Shown: in pieces, positions 34,680 to 43,536 of the stretch
Position numbering within the stretch: the stretch's first letter is position 1
Layout: each line of letters starts with the position of its first letter
Assembly (NCBI RefSeq): GCF_002967715.1
Contig: NZ_PUIA01000042.1
Coordinates: 124,001 to 188,000, forward strand
DNA length: 64,000 nucleotides
Source of the DNA: Blastopirellula marina
Lineage (GTDB): Bacteria > Planctomycetota > Planctomycetia > Pirellulales > Pirellulaceae
Direction of reading: 5' to 3'
Made by a program: the position numbers and the translations under genes
The notes under the pieces: model-generated
Told to the model about the DNA's origin: nothing
Database searches by the model: none
Seen by the model: the letters and a program-made list of their open reading frames with translations, nothing else

Positions 34680-34826
34680 CGATGAGATTATCCGTGAGGA
34701 GAATTTGCCCCTATTTGTTCCGTTAGCCTATCGGATCGACAGGCCTCTTAATCTTACCCTAATCATTGCGGTTTCAAAAGAGCGAACTACCGGCAGATCT
34801 ACCGTAACTGTAATGGTTACCCAGGG

Positions 34827-36002
34827 TTAGACCACTTCGCGGCCATTTCTGCGAAGCACTTCCTGGTAGATTTCGCGCAGGCGGCGGGTCATTACTTGAT
34901 GCGGAAAGACCTGGCTGCAGCGTCTGCGCCCCTCTTCCCCCAGCTTCTCTCGCAGTGTCGGATCGTCGCACAGTTGGATCAGCGCGGACGTAAATTGGGC
35001 TGTATCGCCAGGCGGAAGCAGGAATCCGGTCTCCATGGTGGACACCACCTCACGGGCCCCGTCGATATCGAAACTGACGGCCGGCTTGCCGCTCAGTAGT
35101 GCCTGGGGAAGCGCGCGGGCCAGTCCTTCTCGCAGGCTGGTATGCACAAGAACATCCATGGCCGAGATGTACTTCGGAATCTCTTTCGGCGGTACCAGTC
35201 CGACGAGAATGAAGTGATCGGCCAACCCTGCCTCGGCGATCATGCCCTCGAACTTCTCACGCAGGATGCCGTCTCCTACGAACAGGAACTTGGCCTGCGG
35301 GCACTTGGCGACGACATCCTTGGCGGCCTCGATCACATACTCGTGTCCTTTCAAATGAAACAAGCGGGCGATCTTGCCGATCACTACGTCATCTGGCTGA
35401 ATGCCCAACTGTTGGCGAGTTTCGTCACGAAGTCCCCTGCTCTCTAAAAACGGTTCGACTTCCATGCCGCTGTAAACGGTGACAAACTTTTCACGCGGCG
35501 CGACTTTGGCTTCGACAAGCAGGTCCGTCATCGCATCGGCCACGCTGACCATTTTGTGGCACTGGGTGGCCGCGTAGCGTTCGCAGGCAATGAAGAACTT
35601 CCGCGCGAGGGCAGATTGATAGGGATGAAAAGGCGCGCCATGCACGGTATGAATGACGGCCGGAACTTTCAGCGCGGTGGCTGCCCTTCTCCCCAGCATG
35701 CCCCCTTTCGCGCTGTGCGTGTGCACAACATCAGGCTGAAACTTTTTGATCGCCGCTTTGACTTCCTGGTAGCCGCGGTAGTCGGTGACCGGATGAATGT
35801 TTCGCACCAGGTTCGGCAGTGTTTCGACCGGAACGCCCTGCGCGTGAGCTTGTTCGAGCAGATTGCCTTCCGGGCCTTCGCTGGGCCCGGTGATCAATAG
35901 AACGTCATCACCAAATTCGTGAATGAGATCCAGGCAGTTGTAAAGCGTGTTCTCTTGCGCGCCGCCGATGATCATTCGGGTAATCACATGAGCAACACGC
36001 AT
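34827..36002 (-). CDS. Glycosyltransferase family 4 protein
   Basis: This 391-aa GT-B enzyme transfers a sugar from a nucleotide donor, probably for exopolysaccharide or cell-surface glycans. The N-terminal acceptor domain starts MRVAHVITRMIIGGAQENTL. It contains DVVHTHSAKGGMLGR, and the donor domain has KIARLFHLKGHEYVIEAA, FLFVGDGILREKFE and the E-x7-E motif region SLREGLARALPQALLSGKP. No membrane segment. It is the distal gene of a minus-strand set (asd, truA, this gene) with a 24-bp gap to truA. Confidence 0.93.
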   Translation of the reverse strand: MRVAHVITRMIIGGAQENTLYNCLDLIHEFGDDVLLITGPSEGPEGNLLEQAHAQGVPVETLPNLVRNIHPVTDYRGYQEVKAAIKKFQPDVVHTHSAKGGMLGRRAATALKVPAVIHTVHGAPFHPYQSALARKFFIACERYAATQCHKMVSVADAMTDLLVEAKVAPREKFVTVYSGMEVEPFLESRGLRDETRQQLGIQPDDVVIGKIARLFHLKGHEYVIEAAKDVVAKCPQAKFLFVGDGILREKFEGMIAEAGLADHFILVGLVPPKEIPKYISAMDVLVHTSLREGLARALPQALLSGKPAVSFDIDGAREVVSTMETGFLLPPGDTAQFTSALIQLCDDPTLREKLGEEGRRRCSQVFPHQVMTRRLREIYQEVLRRNGREVV

Positions 36003-36026
36003 TGGATCATGGGCCTTCTAAAAACT

Positions 36027-36821
36027 TCAGTGATGCGGAGGATAATGGACCTGAAGCAAGTATAGTCCATGGGCCGGAGCCGTCATGCCGGCTTGGATAC
36101 GATCGGCCGAGGCGATGATCTCGGCCATCGACTCCGCGGTGCGTTTCCCCTGCCCTATGTCGACCAAGGTGCCGGCGATAATGCGAACCATGTTATACAG
36201 GAAACCATTCGCTTCGACCTCGATGAAGATCTTCATGCGATCGTCGGCGTCGTGAACTTTGACGGTGGCATCCAGCATGGTGCGGATCGTCGATTGACGC
36301 GGTGAGCCGGTGGCCTGGAACGCGGCGAAATCGTGCTTGCCAATCAGCGCTGCCGCAGCCGTTTGCATTGCTTCGACATCGAGGACGCGTTTCACGAACC
36401 AGGCATGCTTGAGCGAGAAGGGATCGTTAATGCGACCTGGCTGAACCACGTAGCGATAGCGTTTGGAGATCGCATCGTTGATCGGCCGAAAGGTGGTGGG
36501 TACATCGCAGGCGTGCCGCACTACGATATCGTGAGGAAGCGTGGCGTTGAGGGCCTTGCGAAAGACGTCGGCTGGCATCTTCGACTTGGTATGAAAGCTG
36601 GCAACTTGCCCCCACGCATGAACGCCGGCATCGGTTCGTCCACTGCCCGAGATATAAACTTCTTCCTGGGCGATGCTGTTGATGGCGGCCTCAAGCGCTG
36701 CCTGGATGGTTGGACCGGTGGGCTGTCGCTGCCATCCTTGATAGTTGGTGCCGTCGTAGGCAACCGTCAGCTTGATGCAGCGGCCAGGTGAACGGGCCGC
36801 TGCATGCTCGGTAGATTCCAT
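36027..36821 (-). CDS. truA: tRNA pseudouridine(38-40) synthase
   Basis: TruA isomerises uridine at positions 38-40 in the anticodon stem-loop of many tRNAs. The 264-aa length is standard. The N-terminal LTVAYDGTNYQGWQRQP and the catalytic motif GSGRTDAGVHAWGQ (nucleophile Asp, about residue 62) are complete, and the C-terminal EVEANGFLYNMVRIIAGTLVDIGQGK is diagnostic. Cytoplasmic dimer in the known family. It lies 15 bp downstream of asd and 24 bp upstream of the glycosyltransferase on the same strand, suggesting an operon. Confidence 0.97.
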   Translation of the reverse strand: MESTEHAAARSPGRCIKLTVAYDGTNYQGWQRQPTGPTIQAALEAAINSIAQEEVYISGSGRTDAGVHAWGQVASFHTKSKMPADVFRKALNATLPHDIVVRHACDVPTTFRPINDAISKRYRYVVQPGRINDPFSLKHAWFVKRVLDVEAMQTAAAALIGKHDFAAFQATGSPRQSTIRTMLDATVKVHDADDRMKIFIEVEANGFLYNMVRIIAGTLVDIGQGKRTAESMAEIIASADRIQAGMTAPAHGLYLLQVHYPPHH

Positions 36822-36836
36822 GGCACCCGCCTGATG

Positions 36837-37850
36837 TTAGACGGCTGCCTGAGTGCGAACCAGAAGTTCGGCAATCTGAACAGCGTTCGTGGCGGCACCC
36901 TTTCGCAGGTTGTCGCTCACACACCAGAACGTCAGACCGTTTTCGCAAGAGAGGTCCTTGCGGATACGACCAATGAAGACGTCGTTCTTGTTCGAGCAGT
37001 CCTTCGGCATGGGGTACTCCCCTGCCCCAAGATTGTCGACGACGGTAATGCCTTCGGCCTTCTCGAACAATTCGCGAGCTTCGGCCGGTGAGATGGGACG
37101 CTCGGTTTCGACCATGATCGTTTCGCTGTGGCAGTTGGTCACGGGGACGCGAACGCAGGTCGGGCAGACCTTGATCGAATCGTCGCCGAAGATCTTCTGC
37201 GTTTCGTACACCATCTTCATTTCTTCGGACGTGTATCCTTCGTACTTCTCGCTACCAATTTGCGGAATCAAATTGAAAGCGATCTGGTGGGCGAAAGCTT
37301 TGTTTTGGTAGGTGTCGCCGTTGAGAACTGCCTTGGCACCGTTGATCAGGTCTTCTTCACCGACCACACCAGCCCCACTGGTAGCCTGGTAGGTGGAAAC
37401 GACAACACGCTTGATCTTGCCAGCCTCGTGCAATGGCTTCATCGCGACAACCATCTGCGTGGTCGAGCAGTTCGGGCTGCTGATGATGCCCTTGTGATTG
37501 TGGACTGCCTCGGGATTGACTTCCGGCACGACCAGCGGCACGTCTTCCTTCATACGCCAGTAACCACTTTCGTCGATCACGACGCAGCCAGCTTTGACTG
37601 CCCACGGAGCGAACTCGGCAGCGGCTTCGTCGGGCGTGCTGCCGATCGCGATGTCGACCCCTTCGAACGATTCAGGCGTCAGTTCTTCCACCGTGTGCGT
37701 GGTACCGTTGAATGTGATCTCTGTGCCAGCGGAACGTTTCGAAGCAAGGAATTTGATTGTTTTGTAGGGAAACTTGCGCTCCTCTAGTAACTGACGGATC
37801 AGTCGTCCTACGGCTCCAGTGGCTCCGACAATGGCCAGATTCTCGTACAC
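36837..37850 (-). CDS. asd: Aspartate-semialdehyde dehydrogenase
   Basis: The enzyme reduces aspartyl-phosphate to aspartate semialdehyde with NADPH, a branch point for lysine/diaminopimelate, threonine and methionine. A GTG start at 37850 gives MYENLAIVGATGAVGRLIRQ, with the NADP-binding GATGAVG at the very N-terminus as expected and an AGGAAA ribosome-binding site in front; the upstream extension to 37943 looks non-coding. The active-site cysteine is in ISSPNCSTTQM. 337 aa, the normal length. First gene of a probable asd-truA-GT4 operon. Confidence 0.96.
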   Translation of the reverse strand: MYENLAIVGATGAVGRLIRQLLEERKFPYKTIKFLASKRSAGTEITFNGTTHTVEELTPESFEGVDIAIGSTPDEAAAEFAPWAVKAGCVVIDESGYWRMKEDVPLVVPEVNPEAVHNHKGIISSPNCSTTQMVVAMKPLHEAGKIKRVVVSTYQATSGAGVVGEEDLINGAKAVLNGDTYQNKAFAHQIAFNLIPQIGSEKYEGYTSEEMKMVYETQKIFGDDSIKVCPTCVRVPVTNCHSETIMVETERPISPAEARELFEKAEGITVVDNLGAGEYPMPKDCSNKNDVFIGRIRKDLSCENGLTFWCVSDNLRKGAATNAVQIAELLVRTQAAV

Positions 37851-38125
37851 GGGGATTTCCTGTGGGTTAAAACAAACTACCTGTATGGATCCTAGCGGAT
37901 ATCCAAAACCTGCATTATAGGTTCTCGCCCCGGGACACTTCAACGCGTAATGAGGTTCATTCAGGCAGTAAGCTCTGTCGAACCGGGAGTAGAAGCGTCT
38001 CGAATTCCCTGGTAACCCCAGGCTTGATGGTGCGTTACCGAGATTCCATTGAGGGGCACAAATTCTTTCAGAATTCGTGTCGATTTCGCGAGTAAATCGA
38101 CGATTTGCCCCCCTGCTCTCCCCCT

Positions 38126-39100
38126 TTAGGTCGCTTCGGCAATGGGCTCTTTGGCAAGCTTATGCCGGATGCCGGATTCAAGTTCTCTTATGATCCAGGG
38201 GCTGATAAATGCCATGTTGGCGATCAGCATCGCCAGGCCGAAGGTAACCATGCCCATGCAAAGGGCAATTCCCAGGTGCAATGGGATGGCCATGAAGATC
38301 ACCAGGGGCCGGGTCAGGCGTGGCCAAACCAGCGCGCTGTAGCTAAGTTCCCACGCCAACGAAACCTGGGTCAGCAACGCGATCAGCAGCGGATAGCTGG
38401 CCAGCCAGGTCATGTCCATCGATTGGTATTCGCTGTTGGCGACTGCGCCCCACATGGCGGTCCCTTCCCACCAGGTATCCCCCAGCAGCTTTCCGGTGCC
38501 GGCGAACAGATAGATGACGCACATGTGTAGCTGAATCAAACGTATCGAAACATTCGCCGCGGTGCTGGTCTTGGGAAGCTGGCGGTTGGGGTAACGCCAC
38601 TTTTCGATCAACCGGTCGAGACTGTAGGCCTCCCCTGCCCCGCCCAGCATCATGTACATGGCCAGCATGACATTAACTTGGTCGAGACCAAACAAAGCCC
38701 CCGGTGCCCGGTGTGCATAGCTGACGGCGATGATAAATGCCAGAACGCTGGTAATGCGTGAATAAAAGCCCAGCGTAAACATCAGCAGAATCACGAGCGC
38801 CGCGATATGCACCATCCACAGCATGGCCGGGTTGCCGTCGAACAGCCACAGGTAGCTGAACGCGAACTCACTGCCCTGGTGCATGCGATCGACGAGATCG
38901 GCCGAGAACCTCCCCTGCTCTCCCATGAACCCTGTCAGGTCGATCGACCAAACCAGGTGCGTGTAGAACAGCATGCTTCCGCCCAGGATACGCATCAGCC
39001 CGAGCGTGGCGGGATCGGTCGGTGTGAACCAGAACCGATTCCAGCCGTTTACGATGCCGGCATACAGCTCATGCAAGTAGGTCTTGATCATTGTGATCAC
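38126..39100 (-). CDS. HTTM (vitamin K-dependent gamma-carboxylase-like) membrane protein
   Basis: This 324-aa protein has about seven to eight transmembrane helices and the HTTM layout: NRFWFTPTDPATLGLMRIL at the start, LVWSIDLTGFMG, and FLVSLLTQ-like helices with LHMCVIYLFAGTGKLLGDTW and WEGTAMW in the middle. Bacterial HTTM proteins share the fold of gamma-glutamyl carboxylase but their reaction is mostly unknown. The start codon overlaps the stop of the upstream partner by 4 bp (39097-39100), so the two proteins are translationally coupled and probably form a complex in the membrane. Confidence 0.9.
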   Translation of the reverse strand: MITMIKTYLHELYAGIVNGWNRFWFTPTDPATLGLMRILGGSMLFYTHLVWSIDLTGFMGEQGRFSADLVDRMHQGSEFAFSYLWLFDGNPAMLWMVHIAALVILLMFTLGFYSRITSVLAFIIAVSYAHRAPGALFGLDQVNVMLAMYMMLGGAGEAYSLDRLIEKWRYPNRQLPKTSTAANVSIRLIQLHMCVIYLFAGTGKLLGDTWWEGTAMWGAVANSEYQSMDMTWLASYPLLIALLTQVSLAWELSYSALVWPRLTRPLVIFMAIPLHLGIALCMGMVTFGLAMLIANMAFISPWIIRELESGIRHKLAKEPIAEAT

Positions 39101-39762
39101 AGGCGATCCTCCGGCTGAACGACGTACACTCCGAGGACGACTTCTTCGTACAGGCCTGGGTCATTTAATGGCCGACCGCGCGCGACGTCTGCCGGCAGGG
39201 GAATCGCGTGCTGCATCATCACAATACGGATCTTGGCCGCCTCGGGATGTTGGCGTGCCAGGTAGCGCGAGATGGAATCGAGATAGGCATCCCGCAAGCC
39301 GGTGATCGAACGGTACTCGGCATGGGCGCTGGGTGGTGCTTCCGGCGGCGGAGGCTCGCCAGGCACATTGGCCGTGTTGAACATCGATTCGCTGATCATG
39401 AAATGGCGGTGGTAAAACAACCGCGGCCAATGCTCGTCGAGGTTGGGAAAGGTCCCCTCGCTGATTTCGTTGTCGGCTTCGTCCAGCAGTTCGTACCGGA
39501 CCAGGTGGCTCGGCCCTGGATTGGGGGCGAAGAATCGATACCCATGACCACGCAGGAAGGTGGCATGTAAATAAGGTGCCATAAACTGCTCGGTGCCTTG
39601 GGCCCAGTAGCTTGATGGCGGAGGGGACGCGCAAGGGCCGACAAAGATTGCCACCAAATGGATCAGCAGCAGCACGCTCACGAAGCCGCGGAAGGCTGGG
39701 CTCCAGGTGAATTTCGGCGACGCAGCCGTTTGTTCCGAAGGTGATTGAGGTCGATCGTTCAT
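39097..39762 (-). CDS. Membrane-anchored partner of the HTTM protein
   Basis: I use the ATG at 39762 (MNDRPQSPSEQTAAS); another in-frame ATG lies at 39783 and neither has a clear ribosome-binding site. A single helix (GFVSVLLLIHLVAIFVGP) at about 25-42 anchors a domain of about 175 residues with GYRFFAPNPGPSHLVRYELL, LFYHRHFMISESMFN and QHAIPLPADVARGRP. Genes of this type commonly sit directly before HTTM genes in Planctomycetes. Function unknown; it is likely to be a dedicated subunit. 4-bp overlap with the HTTM start. Confidence 0.8.
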   Translation of the reverse strand: MNDRPQSPSEQTAASPKFTWSPAFRGFVSVLLLIHLVAIFVGPCASPPPSSYWAQGTEQFMAPYLHATFLRGHGYRFFAPNPGPSHLVRYELLDEADNEISEGTFPNLDEHWPRLFYHRHFMISESMFNTANVPGEPPPPEAPPSAHAEYRSITGLRDAYLDSISRYLARQHPEAAKIRIVMMQHAIPLPADVARGRPLNDPGLYEEVVLGVYVVQPEDRL

Positions 39763-39842
39763 GGTAATAAACGTATCGACCAAAACGGCAAGAAAGGCTG
39801 CCTGAAATCGTGGGTGGTCAGGTCAGTCGATTTACAAAGAAA

Positions 39843-39881
39843 AAACCCTCGCCTGGAGTTTACCCATGGCGAGGGCTTTGT
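39843..39881 (-). terminator. Intrinsic terminator of the TIGR03000 gene
   Basis: On the minus strand GCCCTCGCC and GGCGAGGG pair around a 14-nt loop and are followed by TTTTTTC. It lies about 30 bp after the stop at 39914. Confidence 0.88.
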
Positions 39882-39913
39882 TGTTTAGTCAAACTATTCC
39901 GGCTTTTTCGCTA

Positions 39914-41029
39914 CTAGAGCGAAGCAACCGAATCGGCATTGAAATCGAAGGAGATTTCACGCTGATCACCACCGGTCAGGTCGATGGTCTTACGCTGGGT
40001 GATAGGCGTGCCATTGCGAAGGACGGTCACGATGATGTCGTAATCCTTCCAAGTTTCGCCTGGAGCCAGGGCAACGGTGCTGAACACACGCTGGGCACCC
40101 AGAGTACGCATTTCGTTACCAGCCAGGGTAACCGAGGCGTTCGCAGGAACGTTCAGGGTAACCTTGGTTTCAACCGGAGCACCCACAACTTGGGTTTCTG
40201 GCTTGGCTTCTGGATCGAGTTGGAACTCGATTTCCTGAGCATCGCCAGCGGTCATCTGGATCTTCTTCGATTCGCGAACGAGGCGACCGTCGATACGCAT
40301 TTCAGCGCGGACTTCGTACTCGAACTTGTAACCTGGTTCCAGGTCACGCGAAACGAAGCGTCGGACGGTACCGGTGCTCGAAGTGACTTTGTCGTTGACG
40401 TAGATCTTGGCACCTGCGGGAACGGTGACGTTGATGACAGCGTCGTTACCACGGTACGAAGCCGATTCAGCTGGAATGGCTGGTGGCATGTCTGCAGGAG
40501 CTTCGACTGCTGGAGCCGATTCCGATGGGGTGTAGTACTGGTAGGTACCACTCGAGCCACCGCTGCTACCGCCGCTGGAACCACCGCTCGATGCGCCGCT
40601 GCTGCCATAGCTGGAGCTGCTGCTGCCACCGCTGGATCCCCAGCTCTTCTTTGCACGATGGTGACCAAACAAGCCGCCGCCGCTCGAACCACCGCTGGAA
40701 CCCCAGCTGCTGCTGCTCGAACCGCCGCTGCTACCGTAGCTGGAGCTGCTGCTTCCGCCACTGCTGCTGTGATGTTTGTCCCACCAACGTTGGAACAGAC
40801 CGCCGCTCCAGTAACCGCTGCTGGAACCACTCGATCCCCAGCTGCTGCTGCTCGAACCGCCACTGCTGCCGTAGCTGGAGCTGCTGCTTCCGCCGCTGCT
40901 ACCGCCACTCGAACCACCGCTCGATCCCCAAGAACCCCAGCCGGCCTCGGCCTGGCTCGTGCCCATAACCATGGCGGCACATGCCAGAGCGCCGGCCCAC
41001 GCGAATTTTCGGCCAATGCTGCTTTTCAT
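39914..41029 (-). CDS. Gly/Ser-rich surface protein with two TIGR03000 domains
   Basis: Starting at 41029 gives MKSSIGRKFAWAGALACAAM, a signal peptide cleaved near SQAEA. Residues about 30-180 are a low-complexity region of repeated GGSSGGSSSSSYGSSG-like units. Two TIGR03000 domains follow: INVTVPAGAKIYVNDKVTSS ... VRRFVSRDLEPGYKFEYEVR and LNVPANASVTLAGNEMRTLG ... TVALAPGETWKDYDIIVTVL. TIGR03000 is a planctomycete-specific beta domain. The protein is exported, probably to the cell surface, where the Gly/Ser region may act as a flexible stalk. Monocistronic, with its own terminator. Confidence 0.9.
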   Translation of the reverse strand: MKSSIGRKFAWAGALACAAMVMGTSQAEAGWGSWGSSGGSSGGSSGGSSSSSYGSSGGSSSSSWGSSGSSSGYWSGGLFQRWWDKHHSSSGGSSSSSYGSSGGSSSSSWGSSGGSSGGGLFGHHRAKKSWGSSGGSSSSSYGSSGASSGGSSGGSSGGSSGTYQYYTPSESAPAVEAPADMPPAIPAESASYRGNDAVINVTVPAGAKIYVNDKVTSSTGTVRRFVSRDLEPGYKFEYEVRAEMRIDGRLVRESKKIQMTAGDAQEIEFQLDPEAKPETQVVGAPVETKVTLNVPANASVTLAGNEMRTLGAQRVFSTVALAPGETWKDYDIIVTVLRNGTPITQRKTIDLTGGDQREISFDFNADSVASL

Positions 41030-41194
41030 ACCCGGATTCACTCCAACTACCGTTTTTCCAAACACGTGATCTGCATTCGTTGCTAGGCTAGCACCAATGC
41101 TGCCTTCCTAGAACTTAGCAAGTGTAGGTTTCAATTCAAGCAGAATGGGCAAAATTTGCTGAATAGATAGAATTCATTGCCCAGAGCGTTTTCG

Positions 41195-41223
41195 CAAAGA
41201 AAACCCCTGTCAGATAAGGGGTT
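41195..41223 (-). terminator. Intrinsic terminator of the PCMT-like gene
   Basis: Read on the minus strand, AACCCC and GGGGTT pair around TTATCTGACA and are followed by TTCTTTG. It is about 50 bp past the stop at 41274. A second hairpin (GGGGGTG ... CACCCCC, 41249-41270) lies between the stop and this terminator. Confidence 0.65.
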
Positions 41224-41273
41224 GCGCGCTTAAACGAGGTCGTATTTGGGGGTGCGCGAGCACACCCCCTTTT

Positions 41274-42494
41274 TTAACGAGCCGCTTCGACGGAGAGGTT
41301 GTCGACGTACATTGAGCCCACAGCCCCGAAGTTGGTCACACGAAACAACGCTTCACGCGTCGCCGGCGGGACGTTGACAACTTTGCTCGCTTCGTGCCAG
41401 TCGAGCGATCCGATAAAAGGCCCCAATGCAGCTTTTCCCAGGTCGCGGCGTTGTTCGTCGTAAAAAGTGATCACAATCATGGGTGCGAGCGTTCGTTCGG
41501 GCCCCAGTCCCATCCCCTCGGTTTTCACCCACCCGCTAAGCTTCAGACGCTGGACTTGCCGCCCATCAAGGGCGAGCCCCTGCAGCACCAAGGAAATGCG
41601 ACCTGGATCTTCGTTGTGAAGCTTCAGGCACTGGTTGCCACTGGGGGAACTCGAGTCTTCCACAAGTTCCAGCTGACGCTGGTAGTACCACCCAGGGACC
41701 GAGCCGTTTTCAGCCAGCTTTTGTTCAAAGTCCCCATTTTCCAGGTGTGGGTTCGCCGGGTCGGGCTTCACCTGACGCCGTGCTTCCGCTTCGCCTGTCA
41801 TCGGGACGAACAGCGTGGGACGCAATGGTTGTGCTTCGAGTTTGCCATCTTTCTTAGTGAACAGAACGAGCGTTTGCTGGTAACGTTCTCCCACGGGAAT
41901 CACCATCAGGCCCCCTTCTTTAAGCTGATCGACCAGTGGCTTGGGAACGTTCTCCGGCGAACAGGTCACGATGATTTTGTCGAACGGTGCGTACTGCGGC
42001 CAGCCGAGGTAACCGTCGCCAACTTTCGTATGGATGTTGGCGTAGTTGAGTCGCTTGAGCGTGCGTGCCGCCTTACGCCCGAGGGGTTCTTTGATTTCGA
42101 TGCTGAAGACTTCCTTCACCAGCGGACTAAGCACCGCGGCCTGATAGCCGCTGCCGGTGCCGATCTCGAGCACCTTATCGGAAGGCTTAGGATTCAGCGA
42201 TTCGGTCATGTAAGCGACAATAAATGGGGACGAGATCGTCTGGTCTTCGCCGATCGGCAATGCCATATCGAAGTAGGCTTGTTGTCGCTGGTTGGCGGCG
42301 ACGAACTCGTGGCGTGGCGTGTTGCGAATCGAAGCGATAACGCGGGGGTCTTTCACACCGTTAGCAACGATCGCTGTTTCTACCAGCTCGTTGCGAGCCG
42401 CTTCGTAGGGATCTCGGGCTTCGGTCGCCGAAATAAACGTGAGCGATACGAGGGTAGCAGCAGACCAGATGGTCCATCGATTCATTCGAGTCAT
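41274..42494 (-). CDS. Exported PCMT-like methyltransferase with C-terminal beta domain
   Basis: Residues 1-27 form a signal peptide (NRWTIWSAATLVSLTFISAT). The next 210 residues match protein-L-isoaspartate O-methyltransferase: FVAANQRQQAYFDMALPIGE then DQTISSPFIVAYM, the SAM-binding LEIGTGSGYQAAVL, and FDKIIVTCSPENVPKPLVDQ. It would repair isoaspartyl residues using SAM. From about residue 250 a beta-sandwich-like extension follows (ENGDFEQKLAENGSVPGWYY ... QRLKLSGWVKTEG) resembling carbohydrate-binding modules. SAM is not expected in the periplasm, so either the signal is not cleaved or the protein has another role. Confidence 0.82.
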   Translation of the reverse strand: MTRMNRWTIWSAATLVSLTFISATEARDPYEAARNELVETAIVANGVKDPRVIASIRNTPRHEFVAANQRQQAYFDMALPIGEDQTISSPFIVAYMTESLNPKPSDKVLEIGTGSGYQAAVLSPLVKEVFSIEIKEPLGRKAARTLKRLNYANIHTKVGDGYLGWPQYAPFDKIIVTCSPENVPKPLVDQLKEGGLMVIPVGERYQQTLVLFTKKDGKLEAQPLRPTLFVPMTGEAEARRQVKPDPANPHLENGDFEQKLAENGSVPGWYYQRQLELVEDSSSPSGNQCLKLHNEDPGRISLVLQGLALDGRQVQRLKLSGWVKTEGMGLGPERTLAPMIVITFYDEQRRDLGKAALGPFIGSLDWHEASKVVNVPPATREALFRVTNFGAVGSMYVDNLSVEAAR

Positions 42495-42697
42495 GAGCTT
42501 GGCAGGGGTAAAAGAGGGAAGCTCTAGTAGGCCTAAGACCTCCCATTATAGGTTGTTTATGCTCGAAACACGCCTAATTGCCCACTTTTTTGCAGCGGCA
42601 TACCCTCGGGGATAGTGCCCTGCTGACTTGCAACTTGCCGGTAGGGAACTGAGAATGTGACTTTTCCCCGCCCCAGTCCCGATGGAAAGACCGTCAC

Positions 42698-43495
42698 ATG
42701 CGTCACAACCCTGTCAAAGCGAAATTGAAAGCAGGCGAGCCCACCTTCGGTACATGGTTGTCGCTGGGTGACCTTTACGCCTCGCGGGTATTGGCCCGTA
42801 TGAGTTGGGATTGGCTGACGCTTGATATCGAACACTCGGCGATTGACTGGTCGCAAGCGGCCATGATCTTTGGTGCCGTGGCCGATGCCGGCAGCGTTCC
42901 CCTGGCCCGAATTCCCGATCACGATCATACGACGATCAAACGCACGCTGGATGCTGGTGCCTGGGGCATTGTTGCCCCCATGGTCGATACGGTCGAGCAG
43001 GCCCAGGCGGTGATCGCCGCGGCCAAGTATCCACCCCAGGGAAATCGTAGTGTCGGTGGTGGGATGCACGCGATGAACTTCGACGCCACGGCCGGCGACT
43101 ACTACCGCCGTGCGAACGACGAGATTCTGGTGATCTTGCAAACGGAAAGCCCTTTAGGCGTAGAGAATGCCGAGGCCATCTACGCCCTGCCCGGCTGCGA
43201 TGGCATCTTTATCGGACCGAACGACCTGCGGGCTCAAATGCGTACGCCGGACGGGACCGATCCGACGCCTGAAGCCCACGAAGAGATGATCCAACGCGTG
43301 ATTGCCGCTGGTAAGAAGGTCGGCACACCGACTGGCATGCATACGATGGAGCCTGAGGAAGCCCTGGTGCGAGCCGGCGAAGGGATGCAGTTTCTGGCCG
43401 TGGGAAGCGATCTGCGATTGATGACCGTCAAAGCCCAAGAGTCACTCAAGACACTGCGTCCTGATGGCGATCAGCGCGACCTTGCTCGGTATTAA
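42698..43495 (+). CDS. HpcH/HpaI family aldolase
   Basis: This 265-aa class II (metal-dependent) aldolase belongs to the family that cleaves 4-hydroxy-2-oxo acids to pyruvate and an aldehyde, for example 4-hydroxy-2-oxoheptanedioate or 2-keto-3-deoxy-L-rhamnonate. Features include [35 protein letters not shown], the metal ligand segment [14 protein letters not shown], and [16 protein letters not shown]. Cytoplasmic. The true substrate cannot be told from the sequence; 2-keto-3-deoxy sugar acids are the best guess because no aromatic degradation genes are nearby. The SMI1/KNR4 gene follows after 41 bp. Confidence 0.92.
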   Translation: MRHNPVKAKLKAGEPTFGTWLSLGDLYASRVLARMSWDWLTLDIEHSAIDWSQAAMIFGAVADAGSVPLARIPDHDHTTIKRTLDAGAWGIVAPMVDTVEQAQAVIAAAKYPPQGNRSVGGGMHAMNFDATAGDYYRRANDEILVILQTESPLGVENAEAIYALPGCDGIFIGPNDLRAQMRTPDGTDPTPEAHEEMIQRVIAAGKKVGTPTGMHTMEPEEALVRAGEGMQFLAVGSDLRLMTVKAQESLKTLRPDGDQRDLARY

Positions 43496-43536
43496 TGGGA
43501 CACGATTGATTCGAGTAACGATGGCGGGGTCAAGCC

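Noticed and set aside
40560-40930. Repeated GCTGCTGCT-like units, at first sight a repeat array
   Set aside because: They are codons of the Gly/Ser-rich region of a surface protein. There are no regular spacers, so it is not a CRISPR array.
41249-41276. Hairpin GGGGGTG/CACCCCC followed by six T residues on the + strand
   Set aside because: No + strand gene reads into it, and on the minus strand it has no T tract. The hairpin at 41195-41223 is the better terminator for the minus-strand gene.
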